Notes: generated from the letters alone by a model not told the origin. 64,000 bases of DNA from Exiguobacterium artemiae 255-15 (GCF_000019905.1 NC_010556.1:1948001-2012000); one strand, 5' to 3'; positions 9,336 through 20,387 are shown, counted from the stretch's first letter. Made by a program: numbers and translations.

Positions 9336-11183
9336 TCAGTCTTTACCAAGACGACGGCGCTTGTCTTGTTTTTCACGTTCGTTTTTGTTTAATACTTGTT
9401 TACGAAGACGAACTGATTGCGGTGTGATTTCACAGTACTCATCTTCATTCAGGAATGTTAATGATTCTTCAAGTGAGAAGACACGTGGACGTTTAAGAAC
9501 GTTTGTTGTATCTTTCGCAGATGCACGCATGTTCGTCAATTGTTTCGCTTTAACAACGTTAACAGCGAGGTCGACGTCACGGTTACATTCACCGATGATC
9601 ATTCCTTCGTAAACTTCAAGACCTGGCTCGATGAAGATTGTTCCGCGGTCTTCGAGTGCAGAGATTGCATAAGCAGTCGCTTTACCCGTCTCGATTGAGA
9701 CCATAACTCCACTGCGGCGTCCACCGATGTCTGCATTGATGAACGGACGGTATTCTTCGAACGTGTGGTTCATGATTCCGTATCCACGTGTTGCAGATAA
9801 GAATTCATTCCGGTATCCGATCAATCCACGTGAAGGAACGATGAATTCCATTTTTGTTTGTCCGTTATCCATTGTCTGCATGTTCGTCAGTTCACCTTTA
9901 CGGAGACCGATCGATTCCATGACACCACCTGTGTACTCTTCAGGTGTATCAATGACAACGCGCTCAAACGGCTCAACTTTAACGCCGTCTTCAACTTTGA
10001 TGATTACCTGCGGTTTAGATACTTGAATTTCGTATCCTTCACGACGCATGTTTTCAATCAAAATCCCGAGGTGAAGCTCACCACGGCCAGATACGATCCA
10101 GCGGTCCGGCGAATCTGTGTTTTCGATACGGAGCGAAACGTCTGTTTCAAGTTCTTTTTCAAGACGCTCTTCGATTTTACGCGAAGTGACGAGGTCACCT
10201 TCACGACCAGCGAATGGCGAGTTGTTAACGATGAACGTCATTTGAAGAGTCGGCTCATCAATACGAAGTAATGGGAGTGGATCGACGTGTGAAGTCGGGC
10301 AAACCGTTTCACCGACGTTGATATCTTCCATACCTGCGATTGCAATCAAATCTCCAGCTTTTGCAGCTTCAATTTCAACACGTTTCAGACCAAAGTATCC
10401 GAATAATTTTGTAACACGGAAGTTTTTGATTGATCCATCAAGTTTAGAAAGCGAAACGCTGTCTCCAACTTTGATTTCTCCACGGAAAACGCGTCCTACT
10501 CCGATACGACCAAGATAGTTATCGTAGTCGAGCATTGTAACTTGGAATTGTAACGGGTCCATGCTGTTGTCAACAGGAGCCGGTGTGTGTTCAAGAATCA
10601 AATCAAGAACGTTTGTAATTGTATCTTCTTGATTTTCAAGTTCAGGGTCAAATGAACTTGAGCCGTTGACTGCCGATGCATAAACGACTGGGAATTCGAG
10701 TTGATCTTCATCTGCTCCAAGATCGATCAAGAGGTCGACGACTTCGTCAACAACTTCGAGTGGACGGACCATCGGTTTGTCAATTTTATTGACGACGACG
10801 ATTGGTTGAAGACCTTGTTCAAGTGCTTTTTTCAATACGAAACGTGTTTGTGGCATACAGCCTTCACGTGCATCGACAACGAGGATAACGCCGTCAACCA
10901 TACGCATGATACGTTCTACTTCACCACCGAAATCGGCGTGACCTGGTGTATCAACGATGTTGATACGTGTATTTTTGTAATCAATTGCGGTATTTTTAGC
11001 AAGGATCGTGATTCCGCGCTCACGCTCGATATCATTTGAGTCCATTGCGCGTTCTTCGACTAGTTCATTCGCACGGAATGTTCCAGATTGTTTTAAAAGC
11101 TCATCGACGAGTGTCGTTTTACCATGGTCAACGTGGGCGATGATCGCGACGTTGCGTAAATCGTTTCTTACTAATGTTGTCAT
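9336..11183 (-). CDS. typA: Ribosome-associated GTPase TypA/BipA
   Basis: A 615-residue translational GTPase. G motifs: [15 protein letters not shown] (P-loop), RGITI (switch), [16 protein letters not shown], and NKID. EF-G-like domains II, III and V follow, with a BipA C-terminal domain around [19 protein letters not shown]. It binds ribosomes and is needed for 50S assembly and growth in the cold or under stress in several bacteria. The start at 11183 has AGAGGT 8 nt upstream; the longer frame to 11207 has no site. It is the first gene of a typA-ylaH unit. Confidence 0.97.
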   Translation of the reverse strand: MTTLVRNDLRNVAIIAHVDHGKTTLVDELLKQSGTFRANELVEERAMDSNDIERERGITILAKNTAIDYKNTRINIVDTPGHADFGGEVERIMRMVDGVILVVDAREGCMPQTRFVLKKALEQGLQPIVVVNKIDKPMVRPLEVVDEVVDLLIDLGADEDQLEFPVVYASAVNGSSSFDPELENQEDTITNVLDLILEHTPAPVDNSMDPLQFQVTMLDYDNYLGRIGVGRVFRGEIKVGDSVSLSKLDGSIKNFRVTKLFGYFGLKRVEIEAAKAGDLIAIAGMEDINVGETVCPTSHVDPLPLLRIDEPTLQMTFIVNNSPFAGREGDLVTSRKIEERLEKELETDVSLRIENTDSPDRWIVSGRGELHLGILIENMRREGYEIQVSKPQVIIKVEDGVKVEPFERVVIDTPEEYTGGVMESIGLRKGELTNMQTMDNGQTKMEFIVPSRGLIGYRNEFLSATRGYGIMNHTFEEYRPFINADIGGRRSGVMVSIETGKATAYAISALEDRGTIFIEPGLEVYEGMIIGECNRDVDLAVNVVKAKQLTNMRASAKDTTNVLKRPRVFSLEESLTFLNEDEYCEITPQSVRLRKQVLNKNEREKQDKRRRLGKD

Positions 11184-11231
11184 AGGTGTGTACCTCTTTC
11201 TGTTCATTTAAATAATCCATTAATACTTTCG

Positions 11232-11261
11232 GTCAACTTTAAGAGTATAGCACAGGTTGAC
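11232..11261 (-). promoter_or_regulatory. typA extended -10 inside a GTCAAC/GTTGAC dyad
   Basis: On the minus strand TGTGCTATACT gives an extended -10 (TGnTATACT; TATACT at 11244-11249). Perfect 6-bp inverted repeats GTCAAC and GTTGAC flank it with 18 bp between. The promoter call is reasonable; the operator role is a guess. Confidence 0.5.
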
Positions 11262-11370
11262 TGGTAGTTGGCAATCACTTCGATTGAAGATGACAGCGAA
11301 AGCCTTTTCATTGTCCCTGATTCACGCTAAACTAAAGACGAGTTTATGTATCGTGAGGGGGAAATGACAA

Positions 11371-11541
11371 ATGCGGATTCTTTTTTTATTGTTAGCCATT
11401 ATCGCAGTCGGTTCAATGGCTGCCATCGGTATTTTTATCGCGGAGCAAAACGTTCTTATGATTGTCGTCTCACTTCTTTTAACTATCGGAACAATGGGAG
11501 TAGGCTTCGTCTTGAAAGCTCGTTTACGTAAACAAGCTTAA
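11371..11541 (+). CDS. ylaF: YlaF-like small membrane protein (56 aa)
   Basis: A 56-codon gene too short for common ORF cut-offs. It reads MRILFLLLAIIAVGSMAAIG, then a second hydrophobic stretch (LMIVVSLLLTIGTMGVGFVL) and ends KARLRKQA. Two transmembrane helices and a basic tail match the YlaF/DUF5325 type, and the position next to typA matches Bacillus. GAGGGGGA lies 8 nt before the ATG, and a terminator follows at once. Function unknown. Confidence 0.78.
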   Translation: MRILFLLLAIIAVGSMAAIGIFIAEQNVLMIVVSLLLTIGTMGVGFVLKARLRKQA

Positions 11542-11566
11542 ACGCCCTCTAGGGGCGTTTTATTTT
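11540..11566 (+). terminator. Terminator after ylaF
   Basis: AACGCCC and GGGCGTT pair around a short loop, followed by TTATTTTT on the plus strand. The T run enters the 3' end of the convergent suhB. Confidence 0.85.
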
Positions 11567-12339
11567 TGCACGTACGTTAAGACATCCTCAACGAATTGCC
11601 GGCTTCCTGCCAATACACTCGTTTGTTCAAGATACGTCATGTCCGCTCCCTCGATTGTCCCGACACGTCCGCCGAGTTCTTCAATCAAGACTTGTCCCCC
11701 TGTATAATCCCACGGCATGTTCCGCATCGTAATATATCCGTCGACCCGACCTGCCGCAACCCAGGCGAGTTCGAGTGAAGCCGCACCGACTGCCCGAACA
11801 CCGACCGCATCACGGACAAGAGGCGCGAGCAGGTTGGAATCGATTCGCCGGTTTGCCGTCACCCATGTCGCATTCATGCAGATAATCGCTTCATTGACCG
11901 GTCTTTCCTTGATTGGTGCAAGCCGGATTCCGTTTTCGTAAGCCCCCTGCCCTTTAATGGCATGAAACAGTTCATCTGCCATCACGTCATAGACGAATCC
12001 GTAACGTAATTCTCCTTCTACCATAATGGCAATCGAGATGGCGAATAACCGTTTTTGACGAATGAAGTTCATCGTCCCGTCAATCGGATCCACGAACCAG
12101 ACCGTGCCTTCTAACGTATCCGGACGAACAATTCGTCCTTCTTCTCCGTACACATGGTGATCCGGATACCGATCCAAAATTCCTCGAATCAGTAAATCCT
12201 CCACATGCTGATCAATTTCCGTGACAAGATCACTTTTATTTGTTTTTTCTTCTATATGATACGCTTGATCCATCTTTTGACGGATATACTTTCCCGCCCG
12301 CTTGATTAGATCGATCGCATGTAACTCAATCCCTTGCAT
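11560..12339 (-). CDS. suhB: Inositol monophosphatase family phosphatase (YktC/SuhB-like)
   Basis: A 259-residue Mg2+/Li+-sensitive phosphatase fold. Metal-site motifs are YGEEG, WFVDPIDGTMNF and MPWDYTGG. The last usually reads WDxAAG, so the GG is a small variation, but the metal-binding Asp is kept. Likely hydrolyses inositol-1-phosphate or related sugar phosphates; some Bacillus homologues also act on NADP or FBP. ATG 12339 fits the GGGTGA site better than the upstream GTG. Convergent with ylaF. Confidence 0.88.
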   Translation of the reverse strand: MQGIELHAIDLIKRAGKYIRQKMDQAYHIEEKTNKSDLVTEIDQHVEDLLIRGILDRYPDHHVYGEEGRIVRPDTLEGTVWFVDPIDGTMNFIRQKRLFAISIAIMVEGELRYGFVYDVMADELFHAIKGQGAYENGIRLAPIKERPVNEAIICMNATWVTANRRIDSNLLAPLVRDAVGVRAVGAASLELAWVAAGRVDGYITMRNMPWDYTGGQVLIEELGGRVGTIEGADMTYLEQTSVLAGSRQFVEDVLTYVQK

Positions 12340-12390
12340 CCGACTCACCCTTTCCGTCTCCTTTAGACCGTCCTACCTTTTCATGATAAC

Positions 12391-12430
12391 AAAAAAAATC
12401 AACCAACAAAAATTTCGCTGGTTGATTTTG
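12391..12430 (-). terminator. Terminator after the 62-aa gene
   Basis: On the minus strand AAAATCAACCA pairs with TGGTTGATTTT, followed by T8. Confidence 0.85.
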
Positions 12431-12476
12431 GGATTATTTTATTATCGTTTATTCTATTTTAAGAAGATCATCTTGA

Positions 12477-12665
12477 TTACGCTTCAAGACGAACCATCTC
12501 TTGGCGGTATTTTTCAAGACGTTCCTTACTGGCACCCATCGCTTCCGTATCACTTGCTACAATTGCATCATGTAAAGTCGCAAGTTCATAATCGATTTCA
12601 AGGCGCAATACAGGAATGCGTTTTTCTGCATCTTTTCTTTTGTATGCTTCAATCACTTGTTTCAC
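12477..12665 (-). CDS. Small helical protein of unknown function
   Basis: About 62 residues, charged and entirely helical in character (KQVIEAYKRKDAEKRIPVLR then EIDYELATLHDAIVASDTEA). No family recognised. The GTG at 12665 has GAAGGAGT 9 nt upstream; the GTG at 12674 is too close to it. It sits in the slot Bacillus gives to yktB but is far too short to be that protein. The gene has its own terminator and looks real. Confidence 0.65.
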   Translation of the reverse strand: MKQVIEAYKRKDAEKRIPVLRLEIDYELATLHDAIVASDTEAMGASKERLEKYRQEMVRLEA

Positions 12666-12844
12666 AGTAACCACACTCCTTCGCGGGATAAAAAACTTAG
12701 TTATCAGACAATTGCGACTAATTAGTGGATTGAATCCATAATAGTACGATTTAACTTAGATGTAAAGTGTCTATTTTTAAATTTTACAGTTGTACGATAT
12801 CGTCTTGTATGTAGTATATAACCAGTTTTTGTTTTTTCTAAACA

Positions 12845-12883
12845 AACAACCTCTCTTCTGGACAGTCAGAAAAGAGGTTGTTT
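12845..12883 (-). terminator. Terminator after yktA
   Basis: AAACAACCTCT pairs with AGAGGTTGTTT, and the inner TCTG/CAGA extends the stem. On the minus strand it is followed by GTTTAG, a weak U tract. Confidence 0.7.
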
Positions 12884-12899
12884 GATGATACGGATTTCG

Positions 12900-13172
12900 T
12901 TACTTTTTCAAACGTAACAAAGCATCGGTTTGTTTTCTTGCCTGCTGAACTGCACGGTAGCTCGAACATCCAGTCTCTTCAAAATAAAACTGATCAAGCT
13001 GTTTTTCTTCCGACTTTGAATTGACGATGGTTTTAAAATCCTGGTAGGCCTTTAAAAAGAACGTTCGATCGATTCCTTTTTCGTAAGCCTCTTCGACCGT
13101 ATTAAAAAATTGGATGACTGTTACGATTTCGTCCGTCGACCAGTCCGGATTAATGGGATAATTGACCGCCAT
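12900..13172 (-). CDS. yktA: UPF0223 family protein (YktA)
   Basis: A 90-residue soluble helical protein beginning MAVNYPINPDWSTDEIVTVI, the hallmark of the UPF0223 family. The place next to speA matches Bacillus yktA. AAGGAAG lies 7 nt before ATG 13172. Function unknown. Confidence 0.82.
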   Translation of the reverse strand: MAVNYPINPDWSTDEIVTVIQFFNTVEEAYEKGIDRTFFLKAYQDFKTIVNSKSEEKQLDQFYFEETGCSSYRAVQQARKQTDALLRLKK

Positions 13173-13304
13173 TGTGACACTTCCTTTCTTGACGCTTCCT
13201 ATTTTACAACGAAATCGAACATAAAACAGTTGCAACCTTATGAAAACTTGTTATAGTTAGCTTGTTTGATTGTTTTTTTATTCGGTTTTAAGGGGGGAAA
13301 TCTG

Positions 13305-14792
13305 GTGCAAACAAAAAGCTTAACACAGCTCGATACACCTTTATTCGATGCGCTGCTTGCGCATGCGAAACGTCAACCAATTCAATTTCATATTCCCGGT
13401 CATAAAAATGGCCAAGGGATGGATCCTGCTTTTCGATCATTCATCGGTCAAAACGCGCTTGATATCGATTTAATCAATATCGCGCCACTCGATGATTTAC
13501 ATCATCCGAAAGGAATCATCAAGGATGCACATCAACTAGCAGCCCAAGCCTTTCATGCAGACGAAACATTTTTCTCCGTTCAAGGAACCTCGACCGCCAT
13601 CATGGCAATGATCATGAGTGTCGTCGGTCCGGATGATAAAATTCTAGTTCCTCGGAACGTTCATAAATCGGTCATGTCGGCTATCGTTCTTTCTGGAGCG
13701 CACCCGATTTTCATTCACCCGGAGTTTGACGAAATGTTCGGTATCGCTCACGGTATCACACCAAGCGCCGTCGAGCGTGCCCTCAGTCTTCACCCGGATA
13801 CAAAAGCGGTCCTCGTCATCAATCCGACGTACTTCGGCGTTGCAGGTGACTTAGAGAGCATCGTCACCCTTGCTCATAGCAAAGGCATCCCCGTCCTCGT
13901 CGACGAAGCACACGGCGTTCACATCGCATTCCACGATGATATGCCGCTTTCTGCGATGCAGGCTGGTGCAGATCTTGCTGCGACAAGTGTTCATAAATTA
14001 GGAGGATCACTTACCGGCAGTTCCGTCTTGAATGTCCGCCGCGGTCTCGTCTCGCCGGATAAAGTACAAGCTGTCCTGTCGATGTTGACGACGACTTCTA
14101 CGTCGTATCTTTTACTGGCATCACTCGACTGCGCCCGCCGGCATCTCGCGATCAACGGAGAAGCGATGAACCGTCGCGCGCTCGAACTGGCGACACGGAT
14201 GCGGATGGGACTGGCAAAACTTCCTTATCTCGCAGTATTTGGTGAATCGGACCTTCATTCCAGTGCGACATTTGCCTTTGATCCGACAAAAGTTCTGATT
14301 TCCGTCAAAGGACTCGGCATCTCCGGTCATCTTGTCGAAGAATTTTTACGGGACGAACATCGCATCGAAGTGGAACTGTCCGACTTAAACAACATCTTGC
14401 TGATCATCACTTCCGGTGATTCGGAAGAGACGATTGATGCCTTGCTTGCAGGAATGGCTGATCTCGTAGAGCGTCATCGGGATACAGGGGCTAAAACATC
14501 TTCTCACTCGATCGTCTTACCCGACATTCCGGCACTCGCTCTCAGTCCGCGTGATGCTTTTTATGAAGAAACGGAAACCATTCCACTTGCAGACGCTGTC
14601 GGCCGGATTTCGGCAGAGTTCATGATGGTCTATCCACCCGGCATTCCGATTTTCATTCCGGGTGAAATGATTACGACAGACAATTTAGCGTACATCAAAG
14701 AAAATATCGAAGCCGGTCTTCCTGTCCAAGGACTCGAAGATCATACACTTGAGACCATTAAAGTCATTCAACAATCGAATGCAATTCGTTAA
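13305..14792 (+). CDS. speA: Arginine decarboxylase SpeA (PLP, Orn/Lys/Arg group)
   Basis: A 495-residue PLP-dependent decarboxylase of the major Orn/Lys/Arg family. The N-terminus has FHIPGHKNGQGMD, then TSTAIMAMI, VLVDEAHGVHIAF, and the Schiff-base lysine in ATSVHKLGGSLTGSSV. The C-terminal domain carries YPPGIPIFIPGE. Arginine to agmatine (polyamine synthesis) is inferred from synteny with Bacillus speA (next to yktA and pdh); lysine as substrate cannot be ruled out. The GTG at 13305 has AAGGGGGGA about 6 nt upstream; the upstream TTG does not. A structured repeat lies directly downstream. Confidence 0.88.
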   Translation: MQTKSLTQLDTPLFDALLAHAKRQPIQFHIPGHKNGQGMDPAFRSFIGQNALDIDLINIAPLDDLHHPKGIIKDAHQLAAQAFHADETFFSVQGTSTAIMAMIMSVVGPDDKILVPRNVHKSVMSAIVLSGAHPIFIHPEFDEMFGIAHGITPSAVERALSLHPDTKAVLVINPTYFGVAGDLESIVTLAHSKGIPVLVDEAHGVHIAFHDDMPLSAMQAGADLAATSVHKLGGSLTGSSVLNVRRGLVSPDKVQAVLSMLTTTSTSYLLLASLDCARRHLAINGEAMNRRALELATRMRMGLAKLPYLAVFGESDLHSSATFAFDPTKVLISVKGLGISGHLVEEFLRDEHRIEVELSDLNNILLIITSGDSEETIDALLAGMADLVERHRDTGAKTSSHSIVLPDIPALALSPRDAFYEETETIPLADAVGRISAEFMMVYPPGIPIFIPGEMITTDNLAYIKENIEAGLPVQGLEDHTLETIKVIQQSNAIR

Positions 14793-14808
14793 GTTTCGTT
14801 CATAATAA

Positions 14809-14915
14809 GCGGCTGACCCTAAAAGTCAGCTTCTCCAATAGATAAAGGGGGCAGATTCCGAATCTGCCCCCTTGTCTCGTTTAAACAGGAATTATTCTTT
14901 TAGAAGTCAACCTCG
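14809..14915 (+). repeat. Structured interspersed repeat, copy 1 (short form)
   Basis: Imperfect terminal inverted repeats: left 14809-14825 (GCGGCTGACCCTAAAAG), right 14897-14915 (reverse complement CGAGGTTGACTTCTAAAAG). Inside are hairpin 1, GCTGAC/GTCAGC, and hairpin 2, a perfect GGGGGCAGATT/AATCTGCCCCC at 14847-14871. Copy 2 at 24853-25004 has the same ends, both hairpins and shared blocks (TTCTCCAA, GTTTAA, CAGGAA), but two extra internal segments. It lies 17 nt past the speA stop and ends at the stop of the convergent DUF3055 gene. Hairpin 2 may serve as a terminator. Confidence 0.75.
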
Positions 14916-14916
14916 T

Positions 14917-15225
14917 TTAATCTGCCTGCTCATAACTCGGTACATCCGGCAACAGCGTCGCTAAAAATTCTCCGACCGCCTCGGCATCCACCGGTTCGAT
15001 CCCGAGCAGACGCGTCATGGCATCCGCCTCGAGAACATCTGTATGATCGAGTAAAGCAGCCCGGCCGCTCGTGAGACTGACAACTAACACCTTCCCGAAA
15101 AACTGTTTGGTAAAGACGACACCAAAATCGTACCGCGCTTGTTCCGTTGTCATCCCGATAAACCTGACTTTATCCGTTTCTGAGACATGATACAGTTCTT
15201 CAAGTGGCGACAGTTGAGATTCCAT
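14917..15225 (-). CDS. DUF3055-like cytosolic protein
   Basis: A 102-residue soluble protein. The middle (KVRFIGMTTEQARYDFGVVF then FGKVLVVSLTSGRAALL) resembles the DUF3055 family of Bacillales. Function unknown. AAAGGGTGAG precedes the ATG. Its stop codon is 2 nt from the end of the structured repeat, so the repeat lies between two convergent 3' ends. Confidence 0.68.
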   Translation of the reverse strand: MESQLSPLEELYHVSETDKVRFIGMTTEQARYDFGVVFTKQFFGKVLVVSLTSGRAALLDHTDVLEADAMTRLLGIEPVDAEAVGEFLATLLPDVPSYEQAD

Positions 15226-15284
15226 CTTGTCTCACCCTTTCTTTTTTTATCCTTTTCCTGTTTTAAAGACAGATTAAACGACAC

Positions 15285-15326
15285 AAAAAAACCTTAAGCG
15301 GTCGGCTCCCCGCTTAAGGTTTTTTG
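15285..15326. terminator. Terminator of the pdh operon
   Basis: ACCTTAAGCGG pairs with CCGCTTAAGGT, with A6 before and T6 after. On the minus strand it ends pdhABCD. Confidence 0.92.
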
Positions 15327-15328
15327 GC

Positions 15329-16741
15329 TTATTTCATGATGTGGATTGGGCTACCGATTGCAACTTCAGCAGTTTCCATTGCGATTTCACCGAGTGAAGG
15401 GTGCGCGTGGATTGTGAGTGCGATATCTTCAGCTGTCATACCAGACTCGATTGCGAGTCCCATCTCTGCGATCATGTCAGATGCGCCTGTACCGGCGATT
15501 TGAGCACCAATCAAGAGACCGTCTGCTTTACGTGTGATCATTTTCAAGAAGCCGTCTGGCTCGTTGAGTGCAAGAGCACGTCCGTTTGCAGCGTAAGGGA
15601 ATTTAGACGCAATATAGTCGAGTCCTTCTTCTTTTGCTTGTGCTTCCGTATAACCGACTGTTGCGAGTTCTGGGTCTGTGAAGACAACCGCAGGAATCGC
15701 GCTGTAGTCGAGGTATGCCGGATGTCCAGCAGCTGCTTCAGCAGCAATTTTTGCTTCGAATGAAGCTTTGTGTGCAAGTGGCGGCCCAGGAACGATGTCC
15801 CCGATAGCGTAGATGTTTTCGTTCGACGTACGGCACTGATCGTCGATTTCGACGAGTCCACGTTCGCTGACTTTAACTTCTGCCATTTCAAGACCGAGAT
15901 CAGATGTGTTCGGGCGACGACCGACTGTGACGAGGACGTAGTCCGCTTCGACAGTTTGTGTTTCACCTTTGACTTCAAACGTAACTTTCACGCCTTCTTC
16001 TGTCTCTTCGACACTTTGTGCAAGTGCTTCGTTGTGAATCGTGATGTTTCCTTTTTGTTTAAGCTTTTTCTTAACGACTTGCGTCATTGCAGGCTCGAAT
16101 CCAGAAAGGATATCTTTTGTACCTTCTAAGATGACAACTTCAGTGTCAAAGTTAGCATACGCTGTTCCGAGTTCCATTCCGATGTACCCGCCGCCGATGA
16201 CGATGAGTTTTTTCGGAAGTTCAGGAAGGTTCAAAGCGCCTGTTGAAGAAAGGACACGTTTTGACCATTTGAAAGCTGGAAGTTCGATTGGAGTCGAACC
16301 TGTTGCGATGATACATTTTTTGAATTTGTAAGGTGTAGAAGAATCTTCATTGATGATACGAACTGTATCTTCAGATTGGAAGTAAGCTTCCCCAACGACT
16401 GTTTCAACGTTGTTACCTTTAAGAAGGCCACCGACACCACCAGTCAATTTGTTGACGACTGATTGTTTCCAAGATTGAACTTTTGAGAAGTCGACAGCGA
16501 CGTTCTCAGATGTGATTCCCATTGAATCTGAACCTTTTGCATGTTGGAAGTTGTGTCCAGCTGTGATCAAGGCTTTTGACGGGATACATCCGACGTTCAA
16601 ACAAACACCACCGACGTTTTCACGTTCGACGATTGTTACTTTAAGTCCGAGTTGCGCACCGCGGATTGCAGCGACATAACCACCAGGGCCAGCCCCGATT
16701 ACGAGTAAATCTGTTTCTTGTGCGAATTCACCTACTACCAT
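15329..16741 (-). CDS. pdhD: Dihydrolipoyl dehydrogenase (E3)
   Basis: A 470-residue FAD disulfide oxidoreductase that reoxidises dihydrolipoamide with NAD+. FAD motif [21 protein letters not shown], redox disulfide in [19 protein letters not shown] motif [12 protein letters not shown], second FAD motif NIYAIGDI, and the C-terminal active-site [13 protein letters not shown](AAG) lies just before the ATG, 3 nt after pdhC. It may serve other 2-oxoacid dehydrogenases too. Confidence 0.97.
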   Translation of the reverse strand: MVVGEFAQETDLLVIGAGPGGYVAAIRGAQLGLKVTIVERENVGGVCLNVGCIPSKALITAGHNFQHAKGSDSMGITSENVAVDFSKVQSWKQSVVNKLTGGVGGLLKGNNVETVVGEAYFQSEDTVRIINEDSSTPYKFKKCIIATGSTPIELPAFKWSKRVLSSTGALNLPELPKKLIVIGGGYIGMELGTAYANFDTEVVILEGTKDILSGFEPAMTQVVKKKLKQKGNITIHNEALAQSVEETEEGVKVTFEVKGETQTVEADYVLVTVGRRPNTSDLGLEMAEVKVSERGLVEIDDQCRTSNENIYAIGDIVPGPPLAHKASFEAKIAAEAAAGHPAYLDYSAIPAVVFTDPELATVGYTEAQAKEEGLDYIASKFPYAANGRALALNEPDGFLKMITRKADGLLIGAQIAGTGASDMIAEMGLAIESGMTAEDIALTIHAHPSLGEIAMETAEVAIGSPIHIMK

Positions 16742-16744
16742 TGC

Positions 16745-18043
16745 TTATCCCTCCATAATGAGAAGTTGTGGGTCGTTTAACAGACGTTTAACCAAGTTAA
16801 GCGCGTTTTGTGCTGTAGCACCATCGATGAGACGGTGGTCGAAGCTGAATGACAAAGCAAGTACTGGTGCTGCAACGATTTCACCGTTTTTGACGACCGC
16901 TTTTTCAGCGATACGGCCAATACCGAGGATTGCAACTTCTGGGTGGTTGATGACAGGTGTGAACCATTGTCCGCCAGCAGAACCGATGTTTGTGATTGTG
17001 ATCGATCCGCCTTTCATTTCGTCCCCAGAAAGTTTACCGTCACGTGCTTTACCAGCAAGGTCGTTAATGTTATCTGCTAATCCGAAGATTGATTTACGGT
17101 CTGCATCTTTGACGACAGGAACAACAAGACCATTGTCTGTGTCTGCTGCGATACCGATGTTGAAGTAGTTTTTGTAAACAACTTCTTCGTTCACATCGTC
17201 GATTGACGCGTTGATTGCAGGGTATTTTTTAGCTGCAGCAGTCAATGCTTTTACAACGAATGGAAGATACGTCAATTTCGTACCTTGTGCTGCCGCAACT
17301 TCTTTGAAGTTTTTACGGAGTGCAACAAGATTCGTAACATCGACTTCGTCCATCAATGTAACGTGTGGGGCTGTATGTTTCGAGTTGACCATTGCTTTCG
17401 AAATCGCTTTACGGATTCCTTTGATCTTCTCGCGTGTTTCGAGCTCAGGTTGAGCTGCAACATACGGTTTCACTTCAGATTTAGATGCTGAAGCTTGTGC
17501 TGCCGGTGCTTTTTCTTCTGCTGCTGGTGCAGTTGAAGATTGTCCACCGTTTGCAAATGCATCGATGTCTTCTTTGACAACGCGACCGTTGTCACCAGAA
17601 CCTTGAACTTCACGGATGTCGACGCCTTTTTCGCGTGCATATTTACGCACTGAAGGCATTGCGATAACGCGTTCTGATTTATGGATTTGAACTTCATTTG
17701 GCTTGTCTTCGACTTTTTTATCTGTGTCTTGGACATCTTTTGCGTTGTCTGCTGCTTTAGGTTGTTCCGGTGCTTCTTCTTCAGAAGGAGCTGAACCTTC
17801 GCCTTCCACATCAAACGTGATCAATACGTCACCAACGACGGCTACGATGCCTTCGTCGACTTTTACTTCTTTGACTGTGCCATCAACTGGTGACGGGATT
17901 TCAACGACTGCTTTATCGTTTTGTACTTCAAGAAGAATGTCATCTTCTTTTACTGTGTCGCCTGCTTTAACGAACCACTTTACGATTTCACCTTCGTGAA
18001 TACCCTCACCGATATCCGGTAATTTGAATTCAAATAAACCCAT
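16745..18043 (-). CDS. pdhC: Pyruvate dehydrogenase E2, dihydrolipoyl acetyltransferase
   Basis: A 432-residue core subunit with one lipoyl domain (lipoyl-lysine in [14 protein letters not shown], about residue 43), an acidic/Ala-rich linker, a peripheral-subunit-binding domain ([19 protein letters not shown], about 128-165), a second Ala/Pro linker, and the catalytic domain ending [13 protein letters not shown] with the HRxxDG active site. Transfers acetyl groups from lipoamide to CoA. A GGAGG site precedes the ATG. It is separated from pdhB by about 100 bp holding a hairpin. Confidence 0.97.
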   Translation of the reverse strand: MGLFEFKLPDIGEGIHEGEIVKWFVKAGDTVKEDDILLEVQNDKAVVEIPSPVDGTVKEVKVDEGIVAVVGDVLITFDVEGEGSAPSEEEAPEQPKAADNAKDVQDTDKKVEDKPNEVQIHKSERVIAMPSVRKYAREKGVDIREVQGSGDNGRVVKEDIDAFANGGQSSTAPAAEEKAPAAQASASKSEVKPYVAAQPELETREKIKGIRKAISKAMVNSKHTAPHVTLMDEVDVTNLVALRKNFKEVAAAQGTKLTYLPFVVKALTAAAKKYPAINASIDDVNEEVVYKNYFNIGIAADTDNGLVVPVVKDADRKSIFGLADNINDLAGKARDGKLSGDEMKGGSITITNIGSAGGQWFTPVINHPEVAILGIGRIAEKAVVKNGEIVAAPVLALSFSFDHRLIDGATAQNALNLVKRLLNDPQLLIMEG

Positions 18044-18102
18044 TTGAATTAGCCTCCTTTTATTTCACTCTTCTGGTCGATTGTTATCTTTAAAACGGAA
18101 GC

Positions 18103-18126
18103 AAGGAGAGAATTGCCTCTCTCCTT
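18103..18126. other. Hairpin between pdhB and pdhC
   Basis: AAGGAGAG pairs with CTCTCCTT around an 8-nt loop. The T6 tract lies on the plus-strand side; in the direction of pdh transcription (minus) the stem is followed by GCTTCCG, so it is not a standard terminator. It could be an mRNA processing or stability element. Confidence 0.6.
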
Positions 18127-18141
18127 TTTTCCGGTTCACTC

Positions 18142-19119
18142 TTAGAAGTTGTAAACAGTTTTTACTTTTTCGACGATATCTTTGTGGTCCGGAAGCCATG
18201 AATCTTCACCTTGTGCGAACGGGAAGATTGTGTCAGGTGCCGCAACACGAAGGATCGGTGCTTCGAGGTCAAGAATTGCGCGCTCTTGAATTTCAGTTGC
18301 GACCATTGCAGCCACACCTGCTTGTTTTTGAGCTTCTTGAACAACGACAACACGGTTCGTTTTCTTGACTGACTCAACGATTGTATCGATGTCAATCGGG
18401 CTGATTGTCATCAAATCGATAATTTCAACGCTGATGTTTTCTTTTTCAAGCTCTTCAGCAGCTTTGAGTGACGCGTGAACCATTGCACCGTACGTTACGA
18501 TTGTCACGTCAGTACCTTCACGTTTGATGTCTGCTTTTCCAAGTTCGATCGTGTAGTCGCCCTCTGGCACTTCACCGCGGAATGAACGGTACAGTTTCAT
18601 GTGCTCGAGGAAAACGACTGGGTCGTTATCGCGGATTGATGCGATCAAAAGACCTTTTGCATCATACGGAGTTGAAGGGATGACGACTTTAAGTCCTGGT
18701 GACTGAGCCATTAATCCTTCCAAGTTATCTGCATGAAGCTCAGGTGTTTTAACACCGCCACCGAATGGTGAACGGATTGTAACAGGTGCACTGTACGTGC
18801 CGCCTGAACGGTAACGTAAACGTGCGAGTTGTGCCGCTACAGAATCAAATACTTCGAAAACAAAACCGAAGAATTGGATTTCCATGATTGGACGGAAACC
18901 AGTTAAGCTGAATCCGACTGCAAGGCCACCAATACCAGACTCGGCAAGTGGTGTATCGAAGACACGGTCTTCGCCTAATTCATCTTGAAGACCTTCTGTC
19001 GCACGGAATACCCCACCGTTCTTACCGACGTCTTCACCGAACAAGAGAACTTGCTCGTCGCGTTTCATCTCGACGCGCATTGCGTCAGTGATCGCTTGGA
19101 TCATCGTCATTTGTGCCAT
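18142..19119 (-). CDS. pdhB: Pyruvate dehydrogenase E1 beta subunit
   Basis: A 325-residue transketolase-like subunit. Landmarks are [39 protein letters not shown] and [17 protein letters not shown]. With PdhA it binds ThDP and decarboxylates pyruvate. It starts 3 nt after the pdhA stop, so the two are translated in concert. Confidence 0.96.
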   Translation of the reverse strand: MAQMTMIQAITDAMRVEMKRDEQVLLFGEDVGKNGGVFRATEGLQDELGEDRVFDTPLAESGIGGLAVGFSLTGFRPIMEIQFFGFVFEVFDSVAAQLARLRYRSGGTYSAPVTIRSPFGGGVKTPELHADNLEGLMAQSPGLKVVIPSTPYDAKGLLIASIRDNDPVVFLEHMKLYRSFRGEVPEGDYTIELGKADIKREGTDVTIVTYGAMVHASLKAAEELEKENISVEIIDLMTISPIDIDTIVESVKKTNRVVVVQEAQKQAGVAAMVATEIQERAILDLEAPILRVAAPDTIFPFAQGEDSWLPDHKDIVEKVKTVYNF

Positions 19120-19122
19120 GGG

Positions 19123-20214
<1,092 letters not shown>

Positions 20215-20220
20215 TCATCC

Positions 20221-20240
20221 TTTCACTGTGTTCAGCGAAA
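20221..20240. promoter_or_regulatory. Imperfect palindrome before the pdhA ribosome site
   Basis: TTTCACTG-TGTT-CAGCGAAA: 8-bp arms with one mismatch, ending about 8 nt upstream of the ribosome-binding site. A hairpin in the leader or an operator; I cannot match it to a known consensus. Confidence 0.4.
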
Positions 20241-20387
20241 TATTCCTCTTACTGACTTGCTACATACCAATAGTGTTCAAAAAATGAAGTCCCGTATGAC
20301 CTTTTCTTGAACATATATCTGTGTACCTATCCAGTTGAGTAAACTGTATTAACATGAAGAGACACGCAAGCATGTCTTGTTCATTAC

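Noticed and set aside
9175-9612. 145-codon plus-strand frame across ylaH/typA
   Set aside because: It runs antisense through two real genes and their ribosome sites, and its composition is Ser/Thr/Arg-rich as in shadow frames.
10701-11039. 112-codon plus-strand frame opposite typA
   Set aside because: No ribosome site; it is antisense to the strongly conserved GTPase domain of TypA.
12794-12803. Palindrome ACGATATCGT before the 62-aa gene
   Set aside because: Short, and palindromes of this length are expected by chance; no other copy noticed.
13266-13304. Longer speA start at TTG 13266
   Set aside because: It lies before the ribosome site AAGGGGGGA; GTG 13305 is placed correctly.
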